In this document: positions 34,116-47,094 of the stretch, one piece after another | Layout of the letters: each line of letters opens with the position of its first letter | Position numbering within the stretch: position 1 is the first letter of the stretch | DNA from: Plasmodium malariae | Lineage: Eukaryota > Apicomplexa > Aconoidasida > Haemosporida > Plasmodiidae | NCBI RefSeq assembly: GCF_900090045.1 | Contig: NC_041786.1 | Location: 2,102,501 to 2,166,500 of the forward strand | Length of the DNA: 64,000 nt | Reading direction: 5' to 3' | The notes under the pieces: generated by a model | What the model was told of the DNA's origin: nothing | The model's database searches: none | What the model saw: the letters and a program-made list of their open reading frames with translations, nothing else | Translations under genes and position numbers: made by a program

Positions 34116-35748
34116 ATGAAAAAAAAAGGAAAAAGTAACGACGATAAAAAGTTAATATTATATGACATCATGCTTGAAAGTGAATCCTTTTTTATATTAA
34201 AAGAGTTGGAGGCTCTGGCGCCGAAAAAAGGGATTCGATCTATATTTGTTAAGGGTTACTATATATATGAATATATATATATATATACATGTACGTAGAG
34301 ATATACGTATATGCATATGTGCATGTGTATGTGCATTTATGAATGATTGCTTCTGGAATTCTGTGAAAAACTGTCCCTTTGTACATTATCAATGAATGTA
34401 GACTTGCTTCAGCAACTTGTTGATGATAACAAGGTCAAGTCGGAAAAAGTAGGTTCGCAAAATGTTTTCTGGTATGTACATACAAGTTATACACGTGAAC
34501 AAACCTTTAAGTATATAAGTGTATATATTTACGGAGCAACTTGTTCTTACTTATCGTTGCATATTATGAACATATGTCACCTCCTGCTTCATGTTCTTTT
34601 TAATTTCACACTTTTCAGGGTTTTAAAAACTGAGGAATCCTCGAACTTGCAGAATAAACATCAAGAATTAATGTAATTAAAAATTTTGTTATAACGAGTA
34701 ATCTAACACACATAAAGTGTATGCATATGCGTAGATAGATCATTTATTACAATTTTTTTTTTTTTAAAAAAAAAGAGAAAAAAAGGGGGAATATGAAGAT
34801 ATTATAAAAAAGGAAAAGGAAGGATATGAGGAATTAGTGAATGCTCTAAAAATATCAGATGTAACAGCAGCACATATTTTTTCATTCACAACAGTTTAAT
34901 ATATACATACATATATATATATATATATATGTATATGTTCGTGTATGTATATAATCGTGTATGTATATAACCGTGTATGTATATGTTTGCGCATGTATAT
35001 ATTTGTGTATGTATATAATCGTGTATGTATATGTTTGTGCATGTATATATTTGTGTACGTATATATATGTGTATGTATATATATGTATATATTTATGCAT
35101 GTATGCGTAACCTAAGCATGTTTCCGCTTACAACAGGACGAGTTAAGGAGTAAATTAAAAGAAGTTAAAAAACTAACAGACCAATTGGATCATAAAAAAA
35201 AGGAACTCGAAAATTTAAAAAAAACAGATATTAAAGAAATAGAAAAAATGAAAGCCCAAAACAAGTGTGCTGTTGAGTCTATACAGAGGTGAACAAAAAT
35301 ATTATCGTTTCGTTATTGTACTAGTATTTCCCCATACATGTATTCATGTACACGCATATATGAGCACAAATGTATGCACACACAAGTGTATACTAATATC
35401 TTATTGTTTGCAATAACATCTTTTAATCTTTATTTTGAACTTGAAAGATGGAACAATAATATTTTTATAGTAAAACAATGGATCCAAAATAGAACTGACA
35501 GACCTGAAGAAATAGTTGACAGATTACTTGGAATGTAATTATATTTTGAAAAAGAAAAAGAAAATTAGCATGCGTATAATTTAATTAACCTGTGCATCTA
35601 TGAATTAGAGCCGCATATGTTTGTACGTTTGTTTGTGTGCATGTATGTATGTATATATATACATATATAGTTGTGTTCATTTATTTATTTATTATTATTT
35701 TTTTTTTTTTCTCATCTTAGCAAAGATATATTTCACAATTGGAACTAA
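34116..35748 (+). CDS. MND1: Meiotic nuclear division protein 1 (MND1), seven exons, 204 aa
   Basis: Exons 34116-34254, 34402-34471, 34620-34673, 34776-34860, 35137-35288, 35448-35534 and 35721-35748. Phases agree throughout and the product is 204 residues (human MND1 has 205). The N-terminus [20 protein letters not shown] matches MSKKKGLSAEEKR...EI. Then come [32 protein letters not shown] and FW, the winged-helix DNA-binding domain. A leucine-rich coiled coil follows. The end is [20 protein letters not shown] with a final IKDIFHNWN, as in the conserved MND1 C-terminus. MND1 pairs with HOP2 to stimulate DMC1/RAD51 strand exchange. The exon 1 donor (G|GTTACT) is weaker than the rest. In a haploid parasite it should act in the zygote/ookinete meiosis. 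Confidence 0.93.
34900..35105. repeat. TGTATGTATA-type repeat in MND1 intron 4
   Basis: Alternating copies of GTGTATGTATATAATC and ATGTTTGTGCATGTATAT fill the intron. Non-coding. Confidence 0.7.
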
Positions 35749-36480
35749 AATTGTATAGCACTTGGACTTGCAGCAACTGCTATATTCTGTTATGCATGTG
35801 AACACACATAAATATATACATACGTACATGTATACATATATACATAAATGTATATAGATATATATTAATAAAGATGTACATTAATTTTGCATATGTAACG
35901 ATTTTATACAAACGTAAAACAACTGAAAGTGATCTTAATGGTAATGTTTGAAGGGATAAAAAAAAAAATATATGACAACCGTATGACTACAATATTACAG
36001 CAGGATGAGAGCAATATGACAGCATTATGACAATAATATGATGACAGAACAACAACAATAAGACTAAAATATGATGACAATACAACAAAAATAAGTCAAT
36101 AATATGATAACAGTACAATAACAATAAGTCAATAATATGGCAACAATATACTATGTTATTAACAAAAGAGGCCAACTTACTTTTGCACATATAATTACTT
36201 ATTTTTAAAGAATAAACTTTTGCTAAAATGATTTTGCAGCGTGTAAGATATTTTCGATTTTGTGAAAAAATCGAAATTGTAAAAAAATCACATGCACGTG
36301 TAATTCTCGAATTTAAATATTGCCATATATGTATATGTATATATATATATATATGTTTACATTTACGCGTTCATAATTAGTTTATTCACGAAAGATGTTG
36401 TAAAAATTAATAAATGCAAAGAACATTCGAGTTTCCTGTTTTTGCACTAAAAATGTTTTATTATATTATGATGTTGTCCA

Positions 36481-36520
<40 letters not shown>

Positions 36521-37242
36521 GACTTCGAAAACGCACCATATTTAGTTCAGTACACAATATTTTCTTTTTTCTATGAATTTTATATAAATAATATTGTTGC
36601 ATTTATTTTTTTTGTACTAATATTTTTTTTTTTTGATCTATCAAAACGTAATACTAAACTGAAAAAAGTCAAAAAAGCTGATTTTGAAGTACTACAAAAA
36701 TTATGGACATACAATATGTGCATATATGTATAATTATATATACATATGTACAACTGCACATGTTCACATATATTATCCTGATGTCTTTTTATTTTAATAA
36801 CCGTTGTTATAATGTTTTTCTCAGAATTCTATTCTTCAAAGTTAGGGCAGTAATTTGTTCTGTAAGAGCCCTTTTCATATTTCTTTTATGACATGAAACA
36901 ACTTCCGTTTTTTTTTTTTTTTTTTTTTTAATTTTCCTTACGAAACTTAAGAATAAAAGATAAAAGATAAAAGGATAAATATATGTACGTATGTGTGTAT
37001 GTTTACGTTTATATTTATGATTACATGTTCGTGCTTGTATATGCATGTGTGTGTATACTTTTTCTCGCGTAAAGTAAATTTTTTTAGCTTCTCTCTATTA
37101 TTCTAAACATAATTGTGTACAGCATTTTTCTTTTCTTTTTTTTTTTTTTTTTTTTTTTTAAATATTTAAAGTGTATTTTTACGCTTTTTACTATTTTTAT
37201 AATTTTTATCTTATATTTAATTAATTCTTTTTTAACTTAAAA
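35749..37242. other. Intergenic, MND1 to MORN gene
   Basis: Contains a degenerate repeat at 35980-36150 (ACAATAATATGATGACA-like), an (AAT)n microsatellite at 36482-36511 and T tracts. A minus-strand stretch at 36807-36880 reads MKRALTEQITALTLKNRILR and could be a small terminal exon, but no partner exon was found. Confidence 0.45.
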
Positions 37243-38975
37243 ATGAAGTGTTGTAGTAAAAATTGTGTAAATGTAGGAATACCCAAAAAAAGAACGAATA
37301 AAGACAAACAAGATGAAAAAAAAGAAAGTTCCAACTATGACCACCTCCCCACAACTACGGTCACATTAACGGATGGCTCTATTTACACGGGAACTGTGCA
37401 AGTATATATATACGTATATATATAACAATATAAATACATAGGATAATGAAAATTCTGAAATTCAGAAGGCGCACATTTATTGGTTCATGCGTTTATTAGC
37501 TCATTTATCTGTTCATCTTTCCATTTATCTGTTCATCTTTCTATTTATCGGCGCACATGCCCACTTACCCATTTACCTTTTTTTTAAAGTTGTGAAATTG
37601 CATGTATAGCAAAATTTTTCACATGATTCACATTTAAGTTACATTAATTTGGACTGTTGACATACAGGATGACAAAATACATGGAAAGGGAATTCTAAAG
37701 TATCCAAATGGAGAACAATATGAAGGTGAATTTATTAATGGGAAAAAAGACGGAATTGGAAAGTGGTCAGATAAAGAAGGTAATACCTATGAGGGGTCTT
37801 GGTTGGATGACAAGAAACATGGTTATGGAATATATAAAACAAAAGAAGGGTTAACTTTTGAAGGGAATTTTGAAAACAATATAAGACAAGGAAAGGGAAC
37901 CATAACAGCAAATGATAATACAAGATATATCTGTTTTTTTAAGGATGATGTAGAAGAAGGAGAAGTCGAATTTTTCTTTTCCAATGGTGACCATGCATTA
38001 GGATATATTAAAGATGGATACTTAGACAAGAATGGAAGGTATGAATTCAAGAACGGGGATATTTATGTTGGTAATTTTGAGAATGGAATGTTTCATGGAA
38101 AAGGGTACTATAAATGGAATGACAATTCTTCTTTCACTGTTTATGATGGGGAATATTTTCAAGGAAAAAAGCAAGGGGCAGGTAAACTTACTAAAAACTG
38201 TGGTACAGTATTAATCGGTGAATTCAAAGATAATCATTTGCATGGAGAAGTTTTAGAAATCAGTCCCCAAGGAAATCAAACAAAGGGTACCAACTACATA
38301 AGCGTGCATAAGTTAATGTATATATGTATTTATAGGTATATGTATTTATAGGTATATGTATTTATAGGTATATGTATTTATAGGTATATGTATTTATAGG
38401 TATATGTATGCATAGGTATATGTATTAATAGGTATATGTATTTATAGGTATATATATACATACATACTTACATACGCACACACATATATACACATTTTAA
38501 TGAACACGACCTGCGCGTATTTATTTATCTGTTTCCCATACCTTACAGTTCTGTACAGTAATGGGAATTATGTGAAGATCATTGAAAAACTTGAGGAAAT
38601 AATAAACGTGAAAGAAGTTCGTGCAGAATCAGTAGCTAATACCACAATTTTTTCAGATCCTAATATGTATAAAAAGTTATATGAGGTATATAATTAATAT
38701 AAAAAAAAAGGAAATTCCTTTTTAATGAAGCAAAAGACGTTCGCAACATTTGAATTGACCACGATGGTTATTTCATCATCATTTGATTGATGAGTTTTTG
38801 TGCATATATATACACCCATACGTACATATACATACACACTTACAGAAGAATATATATACATGTACGAATGCTCACATTTACAAATGCGTGTGTAAACCCT
38901 TGTATGCAAATTTTTTTTTTTGTTCAGATCGAAAAAAAAAAGAAGGCCAAAATTAAAATTCAACTAAAAAAATGA
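37243..38975 (+). CDS. MORN-repeat protein, four exons, 320 aa
   Basis: Exons 37243-37401, 37668-38286, 38549-38685 and 38928-38975 join to 320 residues. Exon 2 carries a series of MORN repeats of the form G-x-x-Y-x-G-x-F/W-x-x-G-x-x-x-G-x-G: YEGEFINGKKDGIGKW, YEGSWLDDKKHGYGIY, FEGNFENNIRQGKGTI, YVGNFENGMFHGKGYY and similar, about eight in all. The first begins in exon 1 (DGSIYTGTVQ). Exons 3 and 4 add a helical, basic tail ending KKKKAKIKIQLKK. MORN repeats bind membranes or scaffold the cytoskeleton; apicomplexan members act in budding and the basal complex. The N-terminal MKCCSKNC has Cys residues that could be palmitoylated; there is no Gly at position 2. Intron 2 is filled by a 16-bp AGGTATATGTATTTAT repeat. 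Confidence 0.9.
38326..38452. repeat. 16-bp repeat in MORN-gene intron
   Basis: About eight copies of AGGTATATGTATTTAT. Reads through as a periodic Tyr/Ile peptide; intronic. Confidence 0.85.
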
Positions 38976-39358
38976 GAAGATAAATTAAGTTATCCATATA
39001 ATAATAGGACAACTATAAAAGCAACAGTATCCCCTAAATACTTTTTTTTATTTTTTTATGTTACCTTGTTCACTACTTACTCCCTTTTGTGCCTCTTTGT
39101 TTCTGTTGTATAAAGTACATAAGCCATATTAAAATTGTTTTATGTAATCTTTTTTTTCTTTTTTTTTTTTTTTTTTTTTGGGGGAATGAAATATGGCTTT
39201 TCATCTCACCGGTTTCTTATTTAACCCATTTGGCAACTGAAAATATCTTACAGTAATTTGAAATTATTGTAAGCATATAAAATAAGTATACAGTTCTTTT
39301 TTTTAATTATAATAATATCCAAAATGGCTACAATAAACGGAGCAAACACATATGCAGG

Positions 39359-39439
<81 letters not shown>

Positions 39440-39926
39440 TGTTCCTTTTTCGTTACTTTAAATAAGTAAAAAAAAGTCCATTTCAAACAGTTCACTTTTT
39501 ATGGGTGTTAGTAAAAAAAAAAAAAAGTTCGCATGTGTATTATATATACATAATACATACACAACATGCAACCTATTCAATTTCATATATTATTGGGAAA
39601 AAAAAGTATTAAAAATCATAATATAAAAAGGAGAAAAGAATATAATAAATAATACACATAAATACATACATAAGCATATATACATATGCATATATACATA
39701 TGCATATATACACATGTACATATATGCGCGCAGAGGAATAAAAGTAAGCATGTTAAATTTATGTCTTGATAACATAACTTGTTCTTTTGAAGTTCCTTGA
39801 AATTTATATACTCTCTCCGTTATTTCTTATATATATTTTAGACTTCTCTTTTCGTAGAATACAACTTTCAAACGTTCAAATACGTAAAATACGTATACAA
39901 ACATTTAAAAAAAATAAAATTGTAAA
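38976..39926. other. Convergent intergenic region with a long (TA)n tract
   Basis: Between the MORN gene (+) and eS28 (-). It contains T and A tracts, a (TA) run of about 68 bases at 39361-39428, and the possible small exon at 39324. Confidence 0.5.
39324..39357 (+). CDS. Possible first exon of an unidentified gene
   Basis: ATG GCT ACA ATA AAC GGA (MATINGANTYA) is followed by a donor G|GTATATATATAC that opens a long (TA)n intron-like tract. The GC content is clearly higher than around it. A possible next exon after TTTCAAACAG at 39491 gives a poor 40-residue continuation. Evidence for a gene is weak. Confidence 0.25.
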
Positions 39927-40130
39927 TCATCGTAATCTTCGTGCTTCTCTTTCTGTTTCTAATAAGGCTAAAATATCACCTTCTCTCACTGGGCCTTTAA
40001 CATTTCTTATTAAAAATCTTCCAGATAGTTCAGTATCTCCCATAAATTGTGCCCTGACCTGTATAACACCTCCTCTACTTCCTGTTCTTCCTAATACTTT
40101 CTCAACTTTCGCTAATTTTGATTTTTCCAT
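39927..40130 (-). CDS. RPS28: Small ribosomal subunit protein eS28
   Basis: A single exon of 67 residues, the length I recall for P. falciparum. [20 protein letters not shown] and [20 protein letters not shown] are diagnostic of eS28, and the end [12 protein letters not shown] is the conserved C-terminus. It lies at the 40S head near the mRNA exit. Codon use is GC-richer than in neighbours, as expected for a highly expressed gene. Confidence 0.98.
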   Translation of the reverse strand: MEKSKLAKVEKVLGRTGSRGGVIQVRAQFMGDTELSGRFLIRNVKGPVREGDILALLETEREARRLR

Positions 40131-41339
40131 ATTGCAGTATATATAGGTATCTAAATGTATATAATTTTGAATGTTTCACTTAAAAAATAAAAGTTATAAC
40201 TAAATCAATTATATTATGAACATGCAAATTTATGCAAAGAAGTATTTATGTAAAGTATATAAATATATATTTATGTAAATCCTTTTTTAAAATATTCTTA
40301 AATGCTGAAAACACAAGACTCAAAAGTGTTCATTAGTATACATAAATATTTATATATATATATATATATATATGTGAACTTTTTTTAGAAAAATACGTAT
40401 TTTGTTTACTGTATTGTACATATATATATAAATACTCTTTGACTTTTTCGTTTTTCTTCTTTACTAATATATATTTTTATTAAATTTTATTTTGTTATAA
40501 TTATTTTATATTTCGATAGAAATTTTAAAATTTCTATATAATTAATTAGTAATATTATTTTTTTACCTGTTCGTGTTTCTATTTAGCATGATTTTGTTAT
40601 TTTTTTTTTTTAAATATGTACTGCGGTATGGGTAAAAAAAAAAAAAAAAAGATGTTCCTCATTTATAATTTTTTTATTATTTTCGGTTTAATTTTTTCTT
40701 TTCTTTTTTTTTTAAAAGCACCAAGTTTTGCATATATATTATACTAATGCGTTGAATGTTGAATTATTTTTGCCTGTTCTTTTGTTTTTATATAATGTAA
40801 AATAGAACAAATTTAACGTAATAAATTATTTTATTATAAACAATTAAAATTCTTCCTTTTAAATATTTTTTTATTGTTTCAATTTCGTCCGTATTATATA
40901 TAATTATTTATATTTTTTATTTGTTTTTACCAATTTGATTTTTTTGAACCTTTAAAATATTATGAAAAAAATTACGTTCCTTTCTTTCTCTTCAATTTTT
41001 CTTGAAGTGATTCAAGTGGTAATTAACTATATATTGTTGGAAAGAATGAAAAAAAAAAATTACATAAAGAAAGAATATATTTTATGTTCTAGTTATTTTA
41101 TTTGGTAGTTTATTATGTTTTGTTTTGTTTTGTTATATTTTAGTTCAAAAGAACAAATTGAGAGTTTTTATCCTTCTTAAAAAGCATTAATTTTATATCA
41201 AAGAGAGTCTTTTACGTATATATTTATTTTTTAATCTTTTCTTTTAAAAAAATAACGTACGGAAAAAGAAAGATATTCCTACGCATTGTGCATCATATAT
41301 ATATTGTGCATATATGTGAACATATTACATACGTACAAA

Positions 41340-41382
<43 letters not shown>

Positions 41383-41621
41383 ACATTTTTGAGACTTAAG
41401 TTTGCCCAAATATTGCATTAAATTATGAGTGGATTGTAATAATATGACGTTTTTGGAGCGGGTCATTTTAATATACCATATAAAGGAATCTTAAGCAAAA
41501 TACATAAATGAAAAATACCTACAAGCAAAAAAGAGGCAAAAATGTATCTTTTTTATTAACCTTTTAAAAAAATTATTTCATAAGATAAAATAAAAATATT
41601 AAGTAAACCGCTATATGCATT

Positions 41622-41668
<47 letters not shown>

Positions 41669-41933
41669 GTATATTCTGAAACAATTTAAATTGGAATGAA
41701 GTATATGTGCGTATATATTGTATACTTAAACATATAATTCCATTTAATTATATACTGATTATCTTTACTCTTCTATTATTTCAAGTTCATATTGCAACAC
41801 AGTAATTTTTTATTCATTTTTATATTTTTTGACGTGTGATATAATCAAACACAATATATAACTTGTTGCTGTACGCAAAAATTAACTTTTAACAGTTGTT
41901 AATCGTGTTTACTGGTATTCGTAAGTGCAGTTC

Positions 41934-41970
<37 letters not shown>

Positions 41971-42610
41971 TATTTATTACAGTATTGCAATGAAAAATCT
42001 GAGCATTTTCGTATGCTCGTAAATAATGGTGAATATTTAAACGCAGCACAATTACACATTTAAATGTACCTATATCGTTGTTTTACTAGACATTTTGCTA
42101 TTTTCACGTTTTGAAAAAATTATTTTTTTTTTTGTAAATGGATGATGATTGCTTTTTTTTTCATTATATTTGTGAATCAAAATATAAAAAAAATATACAT
42201 TTTCATATTATTCCTTTCTTCAAAAAAAAAAAGTTTTATAAAAAAAAGGAATAAAATATTACAAGTTTACATTTTAAACAAAATGGGCTGTAAAAATATA
42301 TAGATAAAAAATAAACTTTTGAAAAGAACTATAAAAAAGGAAAAGCGAAATTAATCACATTAAGTAATTTATTTTAATATATAAACAAAAAAAAAGAAAA
42401 AAAGAAAAAGAAAAAGAAAAAGAAAACTATTAAGCAAGTAACATAGAGATGGGTTTATAAAAATAATCCTTATATGAAAATATAATAAACAAAAATGTGT
42501 TATATAAGAAAAACAAAGCTACCAAAATATTGGAACGTATGTAGATATTATTTATCATTTTTTTTTTTTTTTTATCCTATTGTGATAATCATTTTGCTTT
42601 TACATTTTTT
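40131..42610. other. Long AT-rich intergenic region upstream of eS28
   Basis: About 2.5 kb with several (TA)n tracts (40355, 41345, 41620, 41938) and long T runs. I see no coding exon or RNA gene. It must hold the eS28 promoter and the IMP3 3' flank. Confidence 0.5.
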
Positions 42611-43162
42611 CTAATTTCCTAAAAGTTCATAATCGTCATTGTGTGCTTGATGCTTTTGTATATGCTTAATTATTTTCGAACCAACTGCCCATTTTATATG
42701 ATCTTCTAAATTTCTATTTATATGAAATGCTGGATTATTAATTACATTATTTCCTACTCTTATATTTCCATGTTGAATATATGTTATGGCTAGTTGAATA
42801 CTTTGAACAAATTTTAACCTGAACAAAATTACAGCTAGTCTTCTTCTACAAAATGAGGAGACAGATATTTTTTCGCATTCAGCTAAACTAGATTTATAAC
42901 TTATTATTCCCATTTCATATAATTTATCTAATAATTCATCAGTCATTTTAATACGGAATTCATCTTTTTCTGGTAATAGTCTTAATTTCGAAACCAATTT
43001 TGTTATATATCCACATATTTTATTATATTTTGTATAATCTTCTCTATCTTGAATTATATATCTTCTCAAAACTTTTACTTCCCTTATATTTTTCGTTCTT
43101 TTCCAATCATAAAAATTTACCTTTTTTAGTAACTTTTGCTCATGATATTTCAGTTTTCTCAT
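42611..43162 (-). CDS. IMP3: U3 snoRNP protein IMP3
   Basis: 183 residues from the ATG at 43162 (the frame opens earlier at a TTG). MRKLKYHEQKLLKKVNFYDW matches the N-terminus of IMP3, and YIIQDREDYTKYNKICG and LLPEKDEFRIKMTDELLDKL follow the family closely. An S4 RNA-binding domain lies at about 108-155 (FCRRRLAVILFRLKFVQ ... GNIRVGNNVINNPAF). IMP3 joins U3 snoRNA to the pre-18S rRNA in the small-subunit processome in the nucleolus. Human IMP3 has 184 residues, so this is full length. Confidence 0.96.
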   Translation of the reverse strand: MRKLKYHEQKLLKKVNFYDWKRTKNIREVKVLRRYIIQDREDYTKYNKICGYITKLVSKLRLLPEKDEFRIKMTDELLDKLYEMGIISYKSSLAECEKISVSSFCRRRLAVILFRLKFVQSIQLAITYIQHGNIRVGNNVINNPAFHINRNLEDHIKWAVGSKIIKHIQKHQAHNDDYELLGN

Positions 43163-43326
43163 TTTTAACAAATTTTATAAAAAAATATCACAAAAATGTT
43201 TTTGAAATAAAATTCAAATTTTTTAAAATAGCTAGTCAAGCGATATTCCTTCTTTTCAGTCAAACGGGTCTGAAAAAGCATTACCAGGTCAGGGAGTACA
43301 AGGGAAAATAAATAAGCATATACACA

Positions 43327-43371
<45 letters not shown>

Positions 43372-44374
43372 GTATACATTTATGTATTTATATCTATATA
43401 ATGACAACGTATTCCTTTAAAAAGGTTATACTCCGAGTTAAAGTTCTTACAAAATAAAATTTGCACATAAGTTGTCATAACAAATTATTTTTGGATTACT
43501 ACTTTATTAATACTAATATAAGGAATATGTATTATTTAAAAATGCAATCACGGCTTCCGGAATTTTATGGAATTATGTATACCTTTCTACACTTAAAAAT
43601 AAATTTTGTTCTTCCTTGAAATTTTAGCTAATATTTTTTTTTCAATATCGTACGGAAAAACATAAACTTCTTACATATTATATGTATATATATATTTATT
43701 TGTAATATTTCTTTTTTTTCATGGCGCCCTCATAAAATATTCGTAATACCTGGTTGAGCTGTATAATAAATAGGTGAACAAAAAAAAAAAAAAAAAAAAG
43801 AAATTATTTTTAAACAAACGAAAAACATAAAAAACGAAGTTCTGTTATGTATAAAACTTAAAAGTTGCTATTAAACCCAAAGAGAAATAAAAAGAGGTAA
43901 AAGAAAATATTTTGGTAAATACCAAAAAAAAGTTTATTCTTAATTCGCATACATTTGTATTTACAAAATGTACATATTTTTTTTAAAAAATATTGTGCAT
44001 TTTCTGGCTAATAAATTACAAAGTGAAAAAATTTTCTTGCTAAAAAAAAGTTGTAAAAGAATTTATCTTATAAAAACGAAAAAAAAAAATAATAAAATAA
44101 AATAAAAAAAAGTTTTATTTTTACGTTGTAATTGCTTTTTTATTTTAATACTGTAACTATGTTTTATCATGTTTTGCCATCATTCTTCGGAACTACCAGA
44201 AGTGGCTTCCATTTTACTTCCATTTTGCAGCAATACGATACGTTTTTGCAAAAAGCTGGAGATATATATCTCCATTTAATTGACCAAAATTAAATATTAT
44301 TTAAAATAGTTTTCCTTTACTATTAGTAGTAGCACATGTGAATGTGCACACATTTTGATGATAAACTATGTCTT
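43163..44374. other. Intergenic, IMP3 to DUF4708-like gene
   Basis: AT-rich with a (TA)n tract at 43330 and long A tracts. A GC-richer pocket at 44159-44293 is described separately. Confidence 0.5.
44159..44293 (+). other. GC-rich pocket with open frames on both strands
   Basis: Plus strand: an ATG-to-stop frame of 44 codons (MFYHVLPSFFGTTRSGFHFT ... AGDIYLHLIDQN). Minus strand: an exon-like piece after ATATATCTCCAG reads FLQKRIVLLQNGSKMEATSG and SSEE then stop; its KRIVLLQNGSKMEA part faintly recalls the end of LSm7. A different phase would join it to the DUF4708-like gene. I cannot choose; something constrained is probably here. Confidence 0.3.
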
Positions 44375-47094
44375 CTAGTTTATATTTTTTTTTTTTTTTA
44401 TGAGCTTGTTATTATCAGAATTTCCAGTATATTGTATATTACTTCTAAAAAAATTGGGTCTCTTTTTTTCTCTTTCGCTGAAATCCACTGTTTTTAATTT
44501 GTGCTCTTGATATAGTGCTTCTTCGTCTATATTGTCAAGAAAATTTTGAAACTCCTTTGAAAATATGATTTGCGCATTTGCATTTTCAAATGTATGAAAT
44601 TCTTTAAAATAGTCGTTTTTTTTATTATTATTAATTAGAGGCCTATAGGTACTTGTGACGTCATTTAAGTATTTATCTAAATCTTTAATTTTATTTTGAT
44701 TATCAGTACATTTTGTATCAACATTAACAACTTTTTTCGCTTCCTCCATACTACAACTATTTGAGCGAACTACAGTGTTAGGTGATTTTGTTTTATCAAT
44801 GGTATCACCGGTACAATGAGTAATCATATTAGCATGATAACCATCGATATTTGTTGTAGTTGACGACTTATTATATTGTGCGCTTCTATTTGGTAGGTTC
44901 TTATTATTACTATTATTATTATAATAATATTTATTATTATTATTACAGTTAATATTACTATTATTATTACAGTTAATATTACTATTATTATTTTTGCAGT
45001 TACTATTATTAGTACTACTATTATTTCTACTATTATTTCTACTATTATTTCTACTATTATTATTATTATTTTTATTACTATTATTGATGTTAATATTACA
45101 GGTAAGGCGGTAATTTTGCGTAGATTCCCTTAAGAAGGCATCTATGTTATTTCCACTAGCGGATGGGGGCTTGTTACACGTATTAATAACTGCTTTTTTA
45201 TTATTTTTTGCAAAATTCAAATTTATAGACTTCATCGAATTCGTTAAGGTGTTTCCATAAATGTTATATGCATTATTATAAAAATTTTGTTGCTTATTTT
45301 CATTTGCCATATCTTCGTTAAATGTGGCTTGTTCAAATTCATTATTACATAATAAGTTTAGTGTAGTATAGAAATCCGAATTTTTTTCCTTCTTTAATTT
45401 TATACTTTGTTCCATTAAGTTATTGCAAATAGTGTCTAATTTAAAAATTTCTGAATATTTTAATAGTTCCATTTTACATTTCTTTAATAATTGAAACCTA
45501 TTTAAAAAGGTACATATATAAATAAGATGTTCTTTTTTAATGGGCATATTAATTTTATATATATTTTCCCTTAATATAACGCCTTGGGGATAATTAAATA
45601 TTCCTTTGTATAGTTTAACTCTTACTATTTTTTGTATAGACGTATCATTAAGAGTATAACCATGTATATCTAACCAGTAGTTTTTGTAATCAAAAGTTTG
45701 TTTATTTGTTGTTGTATCCAAAACATTTAGAACAGTTGCTTTCATAGAGCATCGAGGTAAACAATATACATACATATTTTCACTTATATCATCTATTGGT
45801 AATACTTTGTAAAGATTAATAGTAATTTTTAAATGTATCTTCATAATATATACATAATTCTTTTTTTCGTTTAATATATTATAATCATTATTTAATATAT
45901 TAAATTTAAAACCAATGCAATTAAAATATTTGCAACTATAATTACCACAAAATTTTGATTGAATTATAGTGTCCATATTATCCCCAATATGGATCCATTT
46001 CCCACACTCTAAATACTTGCAAACTAGAGTGAACTGAATTATATAAGACAATAAGTACTTTTCAATTTCCGCACTACCACTACTACTACTGTCACTACTA
46101 TTACTACCGTTTATGCTATTGCTATTATTGTTATTACCTTTATCTACATTTTCTTCTAACTTTAACGAAGTAGAATATTTTTCTTCTAGCTCCTTCAGCA
46201 ACATGCTTAAAATTGCCTTGCTCTCTTTATTATTGGAGTAGCATAATATTATTCTGTTGGATACACACGTGCCCATTATCTCATTTTTGCTTTTCATAAT
46301 TATAAACCTAGTTATCTGTACGCTATTTCTGATTGGTGTACCACCATCTTCGTTGCTACAAAAAGTACATACACAATTGTAAGTCGTTGTCATATTTAAG
46401 GAATTACTCACACGGAGAACATAACGGGCAAATCGTAAAAAGCCAAAATGATCAGCCATCGCACGTGTGTACATAAAGACTGAAATGCAAGCAGAACGAA
46501 ATGGAAAAACAACAAATGACAAACAATACAACGACAAAACAGAAATAAAACAAAATAATAAAACGACAAACAGCAAAACATTACTATAATTTTGCGACAT
46601 TCAAAAATGTTATGAAAAACACACATAAGGTAAAGACAAACTTAAAATGAAATAAGGTACAGCAAAATTTTTCTGTATTGTACATGCAAAACGTGTGAGT
46701 ATTTTCACTAGATTTTTTTGATTTTTTTTTTGATTTTTTTCATTTTTTTCCTCATTCGCTATAACCTTATGTCAAATAAATACCTTGATATGATTAAGTT
46801 TTCAAATTTCAATTCCATATATATTATAAAATCATTATTCTCCAAATTTTCTGCAGGAAGTTTTCTTAAATTACTCATTTCTTTATTTTCTTTTGCCTCT
46901 CTTTTTATAGAAGCTGTAAAAAGTAAAGGGAAATAAAAAAAAAAGAAATAAAAAAAAACATATAAAAGGAGGAACATGCAAAAATAATATTGTTTTTAAA
47001 AAAGATATATGAATTAGAATTATGGGAAAGATTAGGTACCAGATAAAAGTTTCCTCTCAAACTCATCGGATGTAGTGCTGAAATTTTTATTCAT
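44375..47094 (-). CDS. C18orf63/DUF4708-family protein, three exons, 721 aa
   Basis: Exons 47094-47040, 46913-46784 and 46355-44375 join in phase to 721 residues. Exon 1 gives MNKNFSTTSDEFERKLLS. Exon 2 ends NDFIIYMELKFENLIIS. Exon 3 continues SNEDGGTPIRNSVQITRFII. The N-terminal half matches human C18orf63 (DUF4708) by eye: FIIYMELKFENLIIS against LFFITLPDLNKLCAV, and YCLPRCSMKATVLNV ... YKNYWLDIHGYTL against YVLPSMKMGQIINI ... FQRHWDALYGYKL, then FNYPQGVILRENI against FTYPLSCIRSQPM. The C-terminal half is Asn-rich with an SRNN repeat (nt 45000-45065). Function of the family is unknown to me. The hydrophobic stretch open at 46360-46600 is intron, not a signal anchor. Confidence 0.7.

Noticed and set aside
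34882..35100. Minus-strand His/Thr/Tyr-rich frame
   Set aside because: Repeat inside MND1 intron 4; composition follows the repeat.
46355..46600. Hydrophobic signal-anchor-like N-terminus on the DUF4708-like protein
   Set aside because: Spliced exons upstream supply the family N-terminus in phase; this stretch is intron.
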